This document shows positions 1 through 13,700 of a stretch of DNA of 64,000 bases, in pieces (the first letter of the stretch is position 1; each line of letters opens with the position of its first letter). The DNA lies in assembly GCF_037975245.1 (NCBI RefSeq), contig NC_092561.1, forward strand, positions 5,570,001-5,634,000, written 5' to 3'. The notes below the pieces were generated by a model, which was not told the DNA's origin, did not search any database, and saw only the letters and a list, made by a program, of their open reading frames with translations. A program made the position numbers and the translations under genes. Origin of the DNA: Apostichopus japonicus. Taxonomy: Eukaryota > Echinodermata > Holothuroidea > Aspidochirotida > Stichopodidae.

Positions 1-28
1 GCGAGAGAGATATGGAACTATGAAAGGA

Positions 29-561
29 TTGGTTCAGTTGTCATATATGTTTATGTTATATGAAAGAGGACAATAAAAGAAACACAATGGTGAAAAAACT
101 GTTCAAATATCTTTTTCGGTTAAAGAGATATTCAAGTGTAAAGTTTTATCAGATTGTGTAGAAACTGCTGAAATCTGACTAGCTGTGATGTCACATCCTC
201 ACATTCCTGAAAAGTCTTTGTTTTTTTCTCTAAATATTTTGTGATATTTCATGACTTTCAACCAAAGATATTTCAGGAGATCTCATATTTGTCAAAGGAA
301 GTATTTGAGATTAAACAAATGTGTTAAAAATGTAAATAATTTAAAAAAATATATTCACAAATGTTAAGGAAGTGAGGATGTGACATCACACCCTCACAGT
401 AAGTCTTTCTACACCAGTCGTTTTCAAAGAAATTTTGATATCTTCAAAGTGTCATATCTCCTTAACAGAGCATGCTATCATGGTAGTTTCTTCACTGTTC
501 TTTTTGTCTTTTTGTGCTCTTTCATACAAAATAGACATGTCAAACACCTGAACCAATCTTA
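29..561. mobile_element. Foldback element with arms of about 185 bp
   Basis: The left arm (about 29-212) and the right arm (about 366-561) are imperfect inverted copies. Matching stretches are ATTGGTTCAG at the outer ends, TATGAAAGAG.ACAA further in, and TGTGATGTCACATCCTCAC at the inner ends. The inner block is itself partly palindromic. The loop of about 150 bp has no coding content. It sits in the NADSYN1 intron upstream of the first visible exon. It looks like a non-autonomous inverted-repeat transposon; the class is unknown. Confidence 0.7.
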
Positions 562-691
562 ATAATTAATGAAACTTTTCATGATTTTATTCAATGACAT
601 CTAGATGCTAAGGTCCTCCCATTCAGTATCGTTGAGCTATCAGGCCCTGTATTAAGAAACTAGAAACGTTTTCTCATTTCCTGGAATTTCT

Positions 692-775
692 TGTCATATG
701 TCGTATGTCGTATGTCATATGTCGTATGTCGTATGTCGTCGTCGTCGTCGTCGTATGTCGTCGAGTCATATGTCG
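692..775. repeat. GTCGTAT-type short tandem repeat
   Basis: This is a run of TGTCGTATGTCGTATG-like units that passes through a pure GTC stretch in the middle. It is intronic. Confidence 0.85.
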
Positions 776-1265
776 TAAATAAAGGTTTGCCTGTATTTTC
801 CTAATATTTATGTATAAATTTATTTATCTAATTATAGGCAGGGTTGGTGATGTATAACACCTTTATTACAAACCATACTGTTTTTTTATGTTTGTTCACG
901 TCCATGAAAACTACAAAAGAGAAAAGTTTTCTTGTTGTTTTTGATTGAACCAGGTTGGATAAAGGTTCTTTGTATTTCCAAGAACAAGGTGTATGTTCTG
1001 CAGTTTATAAAGATACAACTTGTACATGATACATCATGCACCTCTGCTATATTCGGACACAGTCAAAATCAGCTTAGAAAATGGGAATTCAAAAGTTTCT
1101 CCTTGGTCTTAAATTTTCTTGTTATCACATCAGATACCTACATGGTCCCTTATTCTTTTTCATTATGTTGTGAAGATCGTCTAAGAGAGACAAGTGTTTC
1201 TTGATGGCATTTAATTTTGGTTTTACTATATTGGATGTAGTTTTTATTGGCCTAAACATACATGG

Positions 1266-1518
1266 GGTGACGGATCGTTAGAAGTAGCTACTCCTCGCCT
1301 CTGGAATGGATTACCACTAGAACTCAGATCTTATGTTTCCCTCACTTTGTTCCAAAAAACTTCTGAAAACTCATCTTATGCATGAAGCATTCAACAATGT
1401 TAACCAATAATTCTTTTGTTCATTCGTGTTTGCTTTCTTTTCTCTCCCGCTCCTTGACCTCCTTCAGAGTTGATATGTGATATGTGGGTTATAAATCACC
1501 ATTATTATTATTATTATT
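1266..1518 (+). mobile_element. 5'-truncated CR1/L2-like LINE 3' end
   Basis: The sequence from about 1272 translates to GSLEVATPRLWNGLPLELRS followed, after a one-base frame change near 1359, by KLLKTHLMHEAFNNVNQ and a stop. The pattern APRLWN.LP..R......F...LKTHL is typical of the reverse-transcriptase ORF end of CR1/L2-type non-LTR elements. It ends with an ATT repeat at 1501-1518, as many such elements do. This is a dead fragment inside a NADSYN1 intron. Confidence 0.75.
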
Positions 1519-1594
1519 TGTTTGACATGTTTGATTGTTCTGGTTTATTTATTCATGTTCTGGTTTATTTATTCATGGTTTATTTTTTTTCCAG

Positions 1595-1763
1595 ATGAAC
1601 AAGTGCTGTCCGACGTTCGCAGGATCGCAAACGAGCCTTCCTACACCCCTACGGATCCTACAGAACTAGCGGGCAGATTATTAGTCACATGCTACATGGG
1701 AACTAAGAATTCTTCCATTAGCACCTATACACATGCCAAAAATCTAGCGGAACAGATTGGCAG
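1595..1763 (+). CDS. NADSYN1: NADSYN1 exon a (synthetase domain)
   Basis: The acceptor is a T-rich tract ending CCAG at 1591-1594 and the donor is AG|GTAAGC after 1763. The exon starts with two bases of a split codon and ends with two bases of another, completed by the first base of the next exon. It encodes [18 protein letters not shown] followed by the conserved [15 protein letters not shown] block and the AEQIG sequence that precedes SHH in animal NAD synthetases. Confidence 0.95.
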
Positions 1764-4700
1764 GTAAGCGAATGATCCTGGAGGTGTTTAGAGTTGCCAT
1801 GGTTTTTAATTTTGGTGAACCTAAGAGTTGTTCACTATCAGACAACATACTGGTTCATTTGAGACTCCTCGATACAGAATGATGACTCGCATGCTTAACA
1901 TTTTCAAGAACTTTACTGGTCTTTTACGTAAAAGCCTTCAGAAAGAGACTCCCCTTTTTGGTGACTTGTAAAGCATGTAACAAGACAGAAGTACTTGGTA
2001 TAAACTATGTTAAGTTGTTATGTGAGTTTTTTAATGCTATACATTAATAATGAACATAGTACATTACAGTTACAAAGACCACTAATTTGATTACGTTAAT
2101 GATTCGTTCATACTGTAGACACTAAAGTTTGAAACAATGATGCTCGAATATTACGAAAAAAGTTGAATATATGAATTGAATAATTATTGAATAATGAAAT
2201 GTAAAAAATAAGAAAAAGACCCTGAGATAAGTATTATGAATTTTGAATGATCACTGTGTATCCAAGTAAAAAATTTCATGGTTATTTCGCTGCGTTTTCG
2301 TTTGAGAAACAATGAATTGCTCCTGTGCTAAAAGCCACCTTAACTTTAGCTGCCCATGCTTGGAACCCACAGCCTCATAGATGCTAGATTTAATTGTCAC
2401 TCAATGCTACTGCCTCTATATCCACTCAACCGTAGCGAAAATCCATGGAAGGCCCTTCTCGTCTCAGGCAAGAGCAATGGCTAGCAGTGGTTTTGCCATC
2501 CAAAAACTTTGCTTCCCTCCACCCCCCCCCCCACACAACCATATTTTATACCTCCCATCTATTTGTTTGCATGTACTGTACTTCCTTATAGCTTAAGAAG
2601 AAAAATTGATACATAAAGGTATGACACTTTCATCATTTTTAATAATTTTCATGGCATTCTGTATATTTGCATGTTTGACTCAGTTTGTCGATTTTTGCAT
2701 TTGCTCTTCACTCTTTCAGTCACCACTTTGCTGTCACCATCGACCAAAGCGTTCAGTCTTCGGTAGAGATATTCACGAACGCAACGGGTAAAAGTCCTGC
2801 CTTCAAAGTGCACGGTGGAAGCTGGAGGGAAAATCTAGCGCTACAGAATATTCAGGTGCGCGTACTGTCTGTGATGCAGAGTAGATTTCATTGTGTAGAT
2901 GCTAATTAATAATAATTATAATAATATTTGCTTTTTATATAGCGCTTTATACCAGCGATAGGTATCAAAGCACTTTGCAGACGTTATATTACCCCTGGTC
3001 AATGATTACCTGTCCCAGAGATAATCCCTCCAGTCGGCAGCAGTTATATACTGCGCCCAATGACAAGTTACTTCACAGGTACCCATTTAACCCCTGGGTG
3101 GAGAGAGGCAATTGAGATAAAGCATCTTGCCCAAGGACACAACGGAATGAACTAGGCAGGAATCGAACCAGCAATCCTTGGATCACGAGTCCGACACCTT
3201 AGCCAATTGGCCACCACGCTCTCAATTAGGCCCAGGATAACACTTTTGGCACATGTGGAGAACTACAGGGCTTGAAATTAAGGATGGAGAGGGGCAAGGC
3301 AATTATTTCCTAGAAATTACAGTGGATTATCATCGAATTTGAAATTTCTCATCTTTCAGAAGAGCACGAAGCTCATTTTCAACATCCAAAGTGATAGAAA
3401 ACTTCTACAGAAATGGCAGAAAACTGTAACATATCACATTTTTCTTAAACACGTCTCAGACAGACAGACAGACAGACAGATGCATGCAGCAAGATCACCT
3501 AGGGTCAACCATTTGTTATGTTTCCTATTGTAAAGTACTCAATAGCTGTTTTTGGGTACAATAGTCACTGGAGTATCAGCAATGTTTCTTAAGGTCTGAG
3601 ATTTCAGTTTGAAGTTTAATGATAGAGCTCATCTTATAGAGAACATCATTTTTTTTGTGTTTTGTTTTATTGTACACTAACATTTTAAAATAATTTTTTC
3701 TTATTACGAACTCACTTTTGATGTCCTGTTTATAAATATTTATATTTCTACTGGAAATAAATAAATAGAAAAAAAAATCAAGAGGGCATGTGTGGCCACT
3801 TAATTATATAGGCACAATAGTTGTTGCCATCAGTTAAGGGTGATGCAATTGGTCAATCAGAGCCCTACCCAACACCATTTCCATGGTGACAGGTCTTTGT
3901 TTAGTGAAGCAATCTCATTATCAAATTTTGAACTAAAGAAAAAAGAAGAGCATTTTCTTTTGTGTGCACCCTATGAGTATTAACTGTGAATGGACCTTCT
4001 GTTTACTCTCTCCGTAGGCTCGTTCTCGGATGGTGTTGTCGTATCTCTTCGCACAGTTGACCATGTGGAGTGAGGATAAACCGGGGGGGTTGCTGGTCCT
4101 TGGAACCTCCAATGTGGATGAATGGTGAGAACTTATCCACTAGCTGGTTTTACGATCTTTCTGATCGATCGTAGGGTGATGTATCTGAGTAATTTTACTA
4201 GTGTATTCCCCAGCAGTAGCACCTAGAAATTTTTAATTGTGTCTTTAATGGTATCAATAATACATGGATTCTGACTGTGAGTGACTCTGAAACGTGAAAT
4301 ATTTTGTTAATACATTTATAACAGATAACATTTCAAACGTTAACAGTGATGTTATGATGTAATTATTCAACGGTAATTTCCCAACCTCTCCTCCGAAACA
4401 CTTATCCCCAAGCTCTTGAGTTCAGAGTTTAATGTTAACATTTTGCATAATTTCATGAATTGTGTTTTTGCCCGGTTACTATGACTACTATTGCATGCTG
4501 TAAGAACAAACTACAGTCGGATGCCAATCTTGTTAGTGCTGTATAGCAAATCAGAGGATTAAGTAGAGGTACATGCAAGTCCACTGGCTTCATGGTTTCA
4601 TTTCAAATAAGAGTAGGTACCTTGTATCCAACACCACATCACTGCTACAACACTATATCAGGATCGCAGTGACTAGTTAAATGCTATGCTGATGCTAAAG

Positions 4701-7700
4701 TAGGTACGGATATGAAACAATGCTTAATACAAATTTAAATGGTATTTTGCATTCTTTATAAACCTCAAAATTTCAACACAAAAATGACATTAAGAAGTGA
4801 TGTTAACATTACAGTTGTTGACTTCCAGTTTTCTCATTGCTGAAGATGTAGCAGAACTACTACATTATTTTTACGATGCATTGAACCTGTGATTTCATTC
4901 TATAGTCTCCGTGGTTACCTGACCAAATACGACTGTTCCAGTGCAGACATCAATCCTATTGGAAGTATCAGCAAGACGGATCTGCGTAGATTTATCGTTT
5001 ATGCCATCAAAGAATTTGGCATAACTGCTCTTGAAGGGTGAGTTATACTTGTTTATTTGATTTGATTTTTTTACAATTGAGGATATATATTAACCTTAAG
5101 GAGAAAAGTCTCAAAGTAGTTAAACTTGAACATAGAATCTCAAACCCAGTTGTCATAGTGTATCTGATCATTTGTTTGGAGGGGAGGGGGCGGTGAAGGG
5201 AGGTGTTATTTTTTTTTGGTGGTATGTAATTTTTCTGAATTATGCATTATATTTGAAAGAAAAAGGCCTGGGATGAGTGGGGAGGGGGAGTTGAGCAGTA
5301 GGTGGAGTAGACAGAAAATAATCTTGTAGAGAGGCAAAAGATGAATAATTCAGGTTTTTCAGAGATGCAGTGAACAGTTCAAAGATTGTTTAATAACAGT
5401 GGGTGGAGCTTTATATTCTGTATTGCCCTGGTTTATATTCACTGCTTTATATTCTGTATTTCCCTGCACTATGTTCATGCTTTATATTCTGTATTTCCCT
5501 GCATGATGTTCATGCTTTATATTCTGTATTTCCCTGCATTATGTTCATGCTTTATATTCTGTATTTCCCTGCATTATGTTCATGCTTTATATTCTGTATT
5601 TCCCTGCATTATGTTCATGCTTTATATTCTGTATTGCCCTGCTTAATGTCCACTGCTATATATTCTATATTGCCCTGCTTAATATTCACGGCTTTATATT
5701 CTGTATTACCCTGCTTTAGTATTCACTGTTTTATATTCTGTATTGCCCTGCTTTAGTATTCACTGTTTTATATTCTGTATTGCCCTGCTTTATGTTCACT
5801 GCTTTTTATTCTGTATTGCCCTGCTTTATATTCTGTATTTCCCTTCTTTATGTACACGGTTGTATAGTTTGTAACTTACTTTTCTTCCCTACTATTTGGC
5901 TTTCTATTTAGTATTCTGGAAGCTCCACCTACTGCTGAGCTGGAGCCATTGACTGATGGAAAGATTTCACAAACAGATGAGGCAAGTTTTATTCATCTAG
6001 CTCACCATTTTCTCTGCTTTTAAATCCATTATGATTGTTCACGCTTGTATAGTCTTGTCTTCATATGTCTGTCTCCTAATTTCAGTTGATAGGAACTTGC
6101 AAACTCATACTCTTACCAACTTTTTTCTTGTTTTGTGTTTGTTTTTGTTCCTCTCCTTTTGAATACAAATCTCTACCTGTGAGCAAAAATAGAAAATTTC
6201 CTGGATGAAGGTCTCTACTTGAAAAGATTGCATCTGAACATACGTAAAAGAACTTTGAAAACAGCGTTTCAAGATCAATATCTCAGCCTCGGGGGTGGGG
6301 TAATGGAAAAATATCTGATTGTAATTATCAAGGGGATAATTTTATAAATGGAATTTTTGTTATTACCCAATCTTTCACCAAGGAGACAATTAAGAAAGCA
6401 AAAAGAAATGGAAAAACATAAAATTGAAAGAAAATGTTATGCCTCTCACGATCTCATCATTTGAATAAAAATTTGAAGTGTTTCGCAAAAATGGACAGGA
6501 TTGTCTGATAGAAATACTTTAGTTTTTTTTTTTTTTTTTTTTTGATAATCTTTTCTCTTTTTTTTTTCATTTTTACCTTTATTGTTGTCATTTATCTCTC
6601 TTGGGGGGGATTTGAAAAATGGCTCTGAGCTGCAAGATATGGTCTATTTAAGTGTCGAAGTTACTCAATGTGTGACGTAAATTAAGTCTCTGTGGCCTTA
6701 CCTTCACTATGTTAATGCTATAAAGTTGTAGTGTATGGGTTTTGTTGTTTTCCTAATGGACTTGTGTACATTCATGCTTCAAAACATAATATGGTCTATT
6801 ATGTGTCAAGTTTACCCAATGTGTGATTTAAATTTAAGTGTCTGTTACTTACCTTCACTATGTTAATGCTATAAAGTTGTTTTGTTTGGTTTTTTGTTGG
6901 TTTTCTATAAATGGACTTGTGTACAGTCATGCTCAAACCTTACTGCTTTTGTTATGCAAATGTGCAAAGGTTTTACAACAAACTTTGGATATAACAATTA
7001 TAGAGAAGTTCTGTTTCTTTGTGTAAATTTTAAAGGGTTTTGCCCTTTAATCAAAATAGTGTAAAATAACATGATTTTGACTCTGAAAAGGGAAGGTGAA
7101 GATTTGCAGGGGGTCAGGTATATATTCTCAAAGACAAAATAGAATGCTTAAAAAATATGAAATCTAACTTTACAAGTCTCAATATACGCAACATATTTTT
7201 TTTCCCCCCGTTTCAGGAAGACATGGGTATGACGTACGACGAGCTGTCCATCTACGGCAGAATGAGGAAGATAGCTCACTGCGGTCCTTACAGCATGTTC
7301 ACCAAACTGGTTCATGACTGGAGTCCCAGATTCACCCCTCCAGAGGTAATTATGACCAGAACGGCTTTCCATGATACTCACTTTAGTGGCTGTTAGCTAG
7401 TGTGTTTGCATGTGAGCCAATGTGGCATATACCAGCCCATCCCTCTGAAAACTTTTTAAACAGGGATGCCAGAATTCATGCAAAGTTCATTTCCTGGCCT
7501 GGCAGTTCAGAATGAGACTTCTGCGGTACTTAGGCATATTTCACCTTTAACCGAAAGTGCCATTTAGGGTTAAAGAATCAAACACAAAGACCATTATCCA
7601 GTTATGTGTGTTGCAATCTTATGTTGTTGTCTCTCATTTTCTTATTGTATTTTTTATAGTTTTTTTTTTGGAAGTGTCAATTTCTAAAACATGATATCTC

Positions 7701-10700
7701 AAAATAAAGTTCAGATAAGAATAAAATTCAGATGCAACATACAAGGCCTAGGAAGGGCTCCATTTCAGGTGATCTGGTAGGGATATTTTGCCAAAATATT
7801 TCTGGCAAAGCTACGCGCCAACCAGGGTGGCGCTTCGCTCAGATAGTCTTTGGGACATCCAAGTCCCCACAACTTTACAGGCCCTAGGGGCAAACCCTGC
7901 TGGCATCCCTGTATAAAGCGGCAATGTTTGTATCTAAAGCTATCGTAGGTGCTTGTAGTAGTCTCAAAACGGAATGTACCATTGTACCTCCGGGAACATG
8001 AAAACGATACCGTCCCACCCAACCGTCGCATGTGTCGTCCGTGACGGACGCCTCGACTTATTTAATGTAGCAGGAATATCGATTGTATCCATAGTTCTTA
8101 TGAGATGTGTAAGATCAGGGGTGGGCAACCAATTTTGAATGAATGGGCCAGATATAAGGAGTGAAAAATTGACTGGGCCGCACCTAACCAACAACCTACG
8201 GTTGATTTCAAACCTTTGATTCCGAGGACTTTCAAGCAATAGGTGTGTGTACTTAATCTGTATTCACCATAAACATAATGTCAATAAAGAACAGTTGATA
8301 ATTAATCGGGATAATAGGCCTACCTGACAGCATCATTAGTGCTGATAAATTCTAAGCAGCTAGCTCGTTTTTTGTGATGATGTAAAAAAAAAAATTCTTT
8401 TTCTTGAGACATCTCACAGGCCGCAAAAACATTGGCAGGCCTTATTTGGCCATAGGTTGCCCACCCCAGCGTTAGTTGAAACTGTCACACTCCTAACTAC
8501 CATCGGTTTTTAAACTCTCAGGTCATTTACATGCGACAGAAACCTGGAAACTGCTTTCTTTGGCTGTCACAAATATTAAAATCGCAGGACACCGAACGTG
8601 GTCAATAGCTTGTCCAGAATTTACAGATAACAATATGCCATTTTATATTTTCATTAGGTAATTTAAGGTGACATGAGGAAAACAAGGAACAATTATCAAT
8701 GAGATTATTACAGTGCCACCTTGCCTTGCTTGCCTCAGGGCCAGTTTGGTGGCCCCAAAATAATATAATCTGACCCAGGGTCCTCCAAACAAAAAAGGCC
8801 AATTCTACCCTGCACCTTCCAAAGCTCAAGTTTGATTCAGTCTTATCGGACACTTGTTCATTTCAAATATCTTCACCATGTTAACATGGCAGCTGGCACT
8901 TAAGGATCTCTCATGTTTGGAAAGCCATAAACTCTCCTTGAGAACCAAAAAATAAAAAGAAGAGAGTCTTCCGTAATAACATTTTAAGCTTGCAACTCCA
9001 AAATGACTGATTGTACTAAGAGAATGACTTTTAAAGGACTGGCCTTATGTAAAAATTGCCACACTAGTCTACTGTGAAGCAACATATATCCCTTTCTTAA
9101 GAGAATATCCTACGCTAGGGCTACACAGAACACAACGAAACAACATCTTTAAAAAGTAACAAAGACAGATGCTTGACTCATAAACACTTCACTAGCTGTC
9201 TGTAACAATTATTCATTGTATGCATCACTTAATTAGTAACATCACTTAATAACAGTCCATATGTTTTATATTTTCTTTGTGAAATATAGTGTGAGCTTCA
9301 TCAACCATTGATAGGTTAAACTCTGCCGGTGAGAATATGAAAATAGTGCATTTTTTTTTATATATTTTTTTTTATAATGCAGTTTTAATTTAAATTGTGA
9401 TTAATGTTGCTCGGTGTATCCAGTTTCCAATAACAAAAAAAATTATATATTTGTGTAAAAATTGCAAAGACATAAAATCATATTTTACGACAGTCTCCCT
9501 CGGCTTTGGACCAAGAGTGTGTGATTTATCAGTGGGCAAAAATATGTGATAAATGTCAGGTTCATGATTTAATCAAGCAAATTTGCCAATTTGTATCCTG
9601 AAAAAAGGGAAAATACAAAAGGAGTAGAGGAGAAAGATTCTCAGATTTGCCAATTATGTGACACATGGGAAGCTTTCGAACGTCTTGAGAGTCTCGACGT
9701 GGATCATTTTCCTTTTCCCGCGTGCGAAGTTACGATTACCTAGTGTTGCAGCCACACACGTATGTGGAAGAAGCCCAAAGGCTTTATACACACTTCACAT
9801 TGGGTGGCTTTATTCAGTATATAGCTGTAGCTTATTTTTGGACTTTTTCTCTTTTCAAACATTTGTGAGACTATTTTAAGATGGGGGAAACTGGATTTCT
9901 CCTGGATGAAAAATCAAACATTATCATGTAAAAAAAAAAGTTGAAAAAGAAAGAAAGAAAATCAATGTTGAAGATGAAATAGGTCGATAATTTATTTGGG
10001 GATTAACCTCCATGTGTTGGAGTTACAGGAAGATGTAGTAGTGTGTTCAAATTGTAATCAGATTTTGAATAATCTCTCTCGCTCGATTGGGTTAAATTTG
10101 CACAGACGAATCACGAAAAGCAGCTGTAAGGTAAGAATTATTGATGATTGGTTAGTACTAGCTCAATCTGTCATATAATACCGTAATAACTCTGTCAAAC
10201 ATGTTTGTTATGGAATTGACATAAACAGCAGGGCACCCAGTAATAAAACATCAATGTCGATTCTACGAAACATATTCGTAGTGCTTTGAAGTTGTCATTT
10301 GAGACCACAAGGCAGGTTTGGTTTTCAATTGATCTATGTATTTGGTTTGTAGATTGAGGAAAGTCAAAGCACTAAGTACTGATGGTTGACCTCTGATGCA
10401 GAAAGTTGCTTTTACAGCGTGTTTGGGGAATAATCATTTATCAAATGCTCCGGGTTATATTACCCAAAACTTGCGCGCCCCAGCACTATACATTTTGCAC
10501 CAGTGGAGGAGTCGTGAGTAAAAAGGATTCAACGAATGTGATCGACGTTTGGTCGTTCAAACATTTCGTGTCAAAGATGGTAATATGCAGGACAAGCATT
10601 TTGTTTGAAAACTTACTCTTGCTCCTCCCCCCTCCCATTACTTTTAGTCCTCTCCCCCATCCCTCCCCTTACTCTTACTCCTCTCTCACTCTCTCCCCCT

Positions 10701-13700
10701 TACTCTTACTCCTCTCCCCTCTCTTACTCCTCTCCCTCCCCCCTTACTCTTGCTCCTCCCCTTCCCTCCCCCTTACTCTTACTCCTCTCCCCTTCCCTCC
10801 CCTTACTCTTACTCCTCTCCCCTCTCTCCCCCTTACTCTTACTCCTCTCCCCTCTCTCCCTCTTACTCCTCTCCCTCCCCCTTACTCTTGCTCCTCCCCC
10901 TCCCTCCCCCTTACTCTTACTCCTCTCCCCTTCCCTCCCCTTACTCTTACTCCTCTCCCTTCTCTCCCCCTTACTCTTGCTCCTCCCTCTTACTCCTCTC
11001 CCTCCCCCTTACTCTTGCTCCTCCCCCTCCTTCCCCCTTACTCTTGCTCCTTGCCCCCTCCCTCCCCCTTAGTCTTACTCATCTCCCTCCCTCCCCTTAC
11101 TCTCACACCTCTCCCCCTTACTCTTGCTCCTCTCTCCCCCTTACTCTTGCTCCTCCCCCTCCTTCCCCTTACTCTTACTCCTCTCCCCCTATTTCCCCCT
11201 TACTCTAGCTCCTCCTTCCTCCCTCTCCTTACTCTTACTCCTCTCCCCCCCCTTACTCTTACTCCTCTCCCCCTATCTCCCCCTTACTCTAGCTCCTCTC
11301 CCCTCCCTCCCCTTACTCTTACTCCTCTCCCTCCATCCCCTCACCCTTGCTCCTCTCCCCTCCCTCCCCTTACTCTTGCTCCTCTCCCTCCCCCTTACTC
11401 TTGCTCCTTTCCCTCCCTCCCCCTTACTCTTGCTCCTTTCCCTCCCTCCCCCTTAGTCTTGCTCCTCTCCCCCTCTCCATGTTACTCTTCAACCTTCTTG
11501 TCCTTATCTTGTTCATTTTGATGATTCTCGTTTCAATCGTTGTGCTTTCTTTTCATTTGTCTTTCTTCCTCTTCTGCTTTGGATTCATTCTCCTTCTTTT
11601 CCACATTTCCAGCTCGTCCTCTCTCTAATTCCTTCCAATGATTCTTCCTCTTCCCCGATGCTCTCTTCCTCTCTCTTCCTTGAAAATTGCTATGAAAAAG
11701 CGATCGATTTTACAATCAAGAAAAGTGGCATAACGCTCTGCTTAATCTTGGTTGTCATAGTGATGGTATCTATGGTGGCAAGTTGCTGCTGTTAAGCTAC
11801 TTTCAATTGTCTGTTCCATCCAGGACATTTCACTTGTTCCCCTCGTGTAGGTATTTGTGAATAATTCAGTCCTTTTTGTTTCGACGTTACATTCCCAGGT
11901 GGCCGAGAAGGTGAAGCACTTCTTCCGTTCGTATTCCATCAACCGACACAAGATGACAACCCTGACTCCATCCTACCACGCCGAATCTTACAGCCCGGAC
12001 GATAACAGATTCGACCTGCGCCAGTTCCTTTACAATGTCAAGTGGACTTGGCAGTTTAAGTGCATAGACCAAGAGGTAAGACACCCATCGACAAATTCTC
12101 ACCCCCCCCTCCCACACTCCCACGGGGGAGATCTTGTCCATAAAATTCAGATTTTGATCAGTTGGCATACTTTTAAAGTTGTTTTGTGAGAAAAACAAAA
12201 ATCTCAAACTTAAATGAACTGCCCAAGTATTATTTGTCAGGGTAAGAGATTTTACTGTGACTTCTGTACCCGACAAGCCTTCTCCCTTGGGTGACATCAC
12301 GTGACAAATTTTGTGTCTAGGCAAATAAGGGCAAGTCCGAAGGGAGAGAGAGGTGACATTCGAGCGAATGCTTGATCATGTTCTCTGAAAACTTAATCAA
12401 GTTCTGTCTGAAAGTGGTCTCTTTGGGGAAAAAACTTGATTTCAAGATGATCCTTTGCAGATGAAATTGACTGAATATCTCTATATGCATGTACCTTTCG
12501 AGCAACAGTGTGTAGTGTGGTTGAAGTTGATCATTATCCAATCATATTAGCTATCATTCTACAGTGTTTTTCTCCAGATAAAACTGATGTAAATTTGGCT
12601 GGTCACAAGTTTCATCTGAAGGTATGCCCCCATCGTTAGGCTATAAGCATATATTTCAGTTTTTTCATTTCATTTCATTTATTTGTTTTTCACAACATGC
12701 ATTTAAACGTTTACAAATAACAAATAACATCAAGTAGTAGTGGATAATACATGAAGTGAAGGAAGCGGAACAAAAAACCCTTGCGGGCTTGACGGGGTGC
12801 TTCGCTCCCTAAAATAAAGAGAAAGAGACCAATCAAAGTACAACAAAGCAAAATACACAATTTCAAACAATAGGACAAAAAGACCATACAAAACAATAAC
12901 AATAACACCCCCCCCGCAAAAAAAAACATATATTGTTTGTTTGTTTGTTCATTTCTGCCATTTAAGTCACAATGAAGTACATATCCCAATACATAGTTAT
13001 AGCAATGGGGCAGCGGAACCAGAAGTAAGATAACTTTTCAAGTCTGGTCCCTTACAAAGTGAAACGAGAAAAATACTATTTTATATAAAGAGAAGAAAAA
13101 CCAGTTGAACACATAGAAAACATACACATAGGGGTTTAATAACAGAACTGTGTAAGAAAACAGTAATACAATGGTCATAATAAGGCAGAACTATACAAAA
13201 ATTATTTGTTGAGTAGATCATTTTGAAGCAGTCTTTTATAAGATGATATATAGATTTTATTGTCTATCAGATACAAATTTTTACAAAGTACATATAGCTA
13301 TCATTCTACATTGTGTTTCTCCAGAAAAGTTTTATGCAAATACAACATACATTTGCATGTACGCCCTATCGTTAGTCTTGGCCTTAATATAAAAATGCCA
13401 GTGAAATGATTATTTTCTCAAAAATATTTTCAAAGTATTCTTGAATTTTTTTTATTAAGGCATTAAATCAAATAATTCCCAGGAGCCTTACATATATATG
13501 TCAGGTTGAAAAAAATTGACGGAGTTTCTGAGCTGAAAGCAGAATTTCGTGCCCCTCTTTCTTCTGGACGTTTTGGTTGCTCCGGACGTTTTTGGTTTTC
13601 CGAAAAGCAAAGATGGTTTCCGTAAACAATAATTGCAAAACCACAAAGAATTACCTACAGCCATAGGAGTGATGTGTACAATCGGTTTGGTAAATAGTAC

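Noticed and set aside
3150-3222. Possible tRNA gene on the minus strand
   Set aside because: It is the tRNA-like head of a SINE with a central domain and tail, not a free tRNA gene.
10406-11521. 371-codon open frame rich in L, P, S and T
   Set aside because: It runs through the CT-rich minisatellite, where several frames are open at once. There is no domain, and it lies in a NADSYN1 intron.
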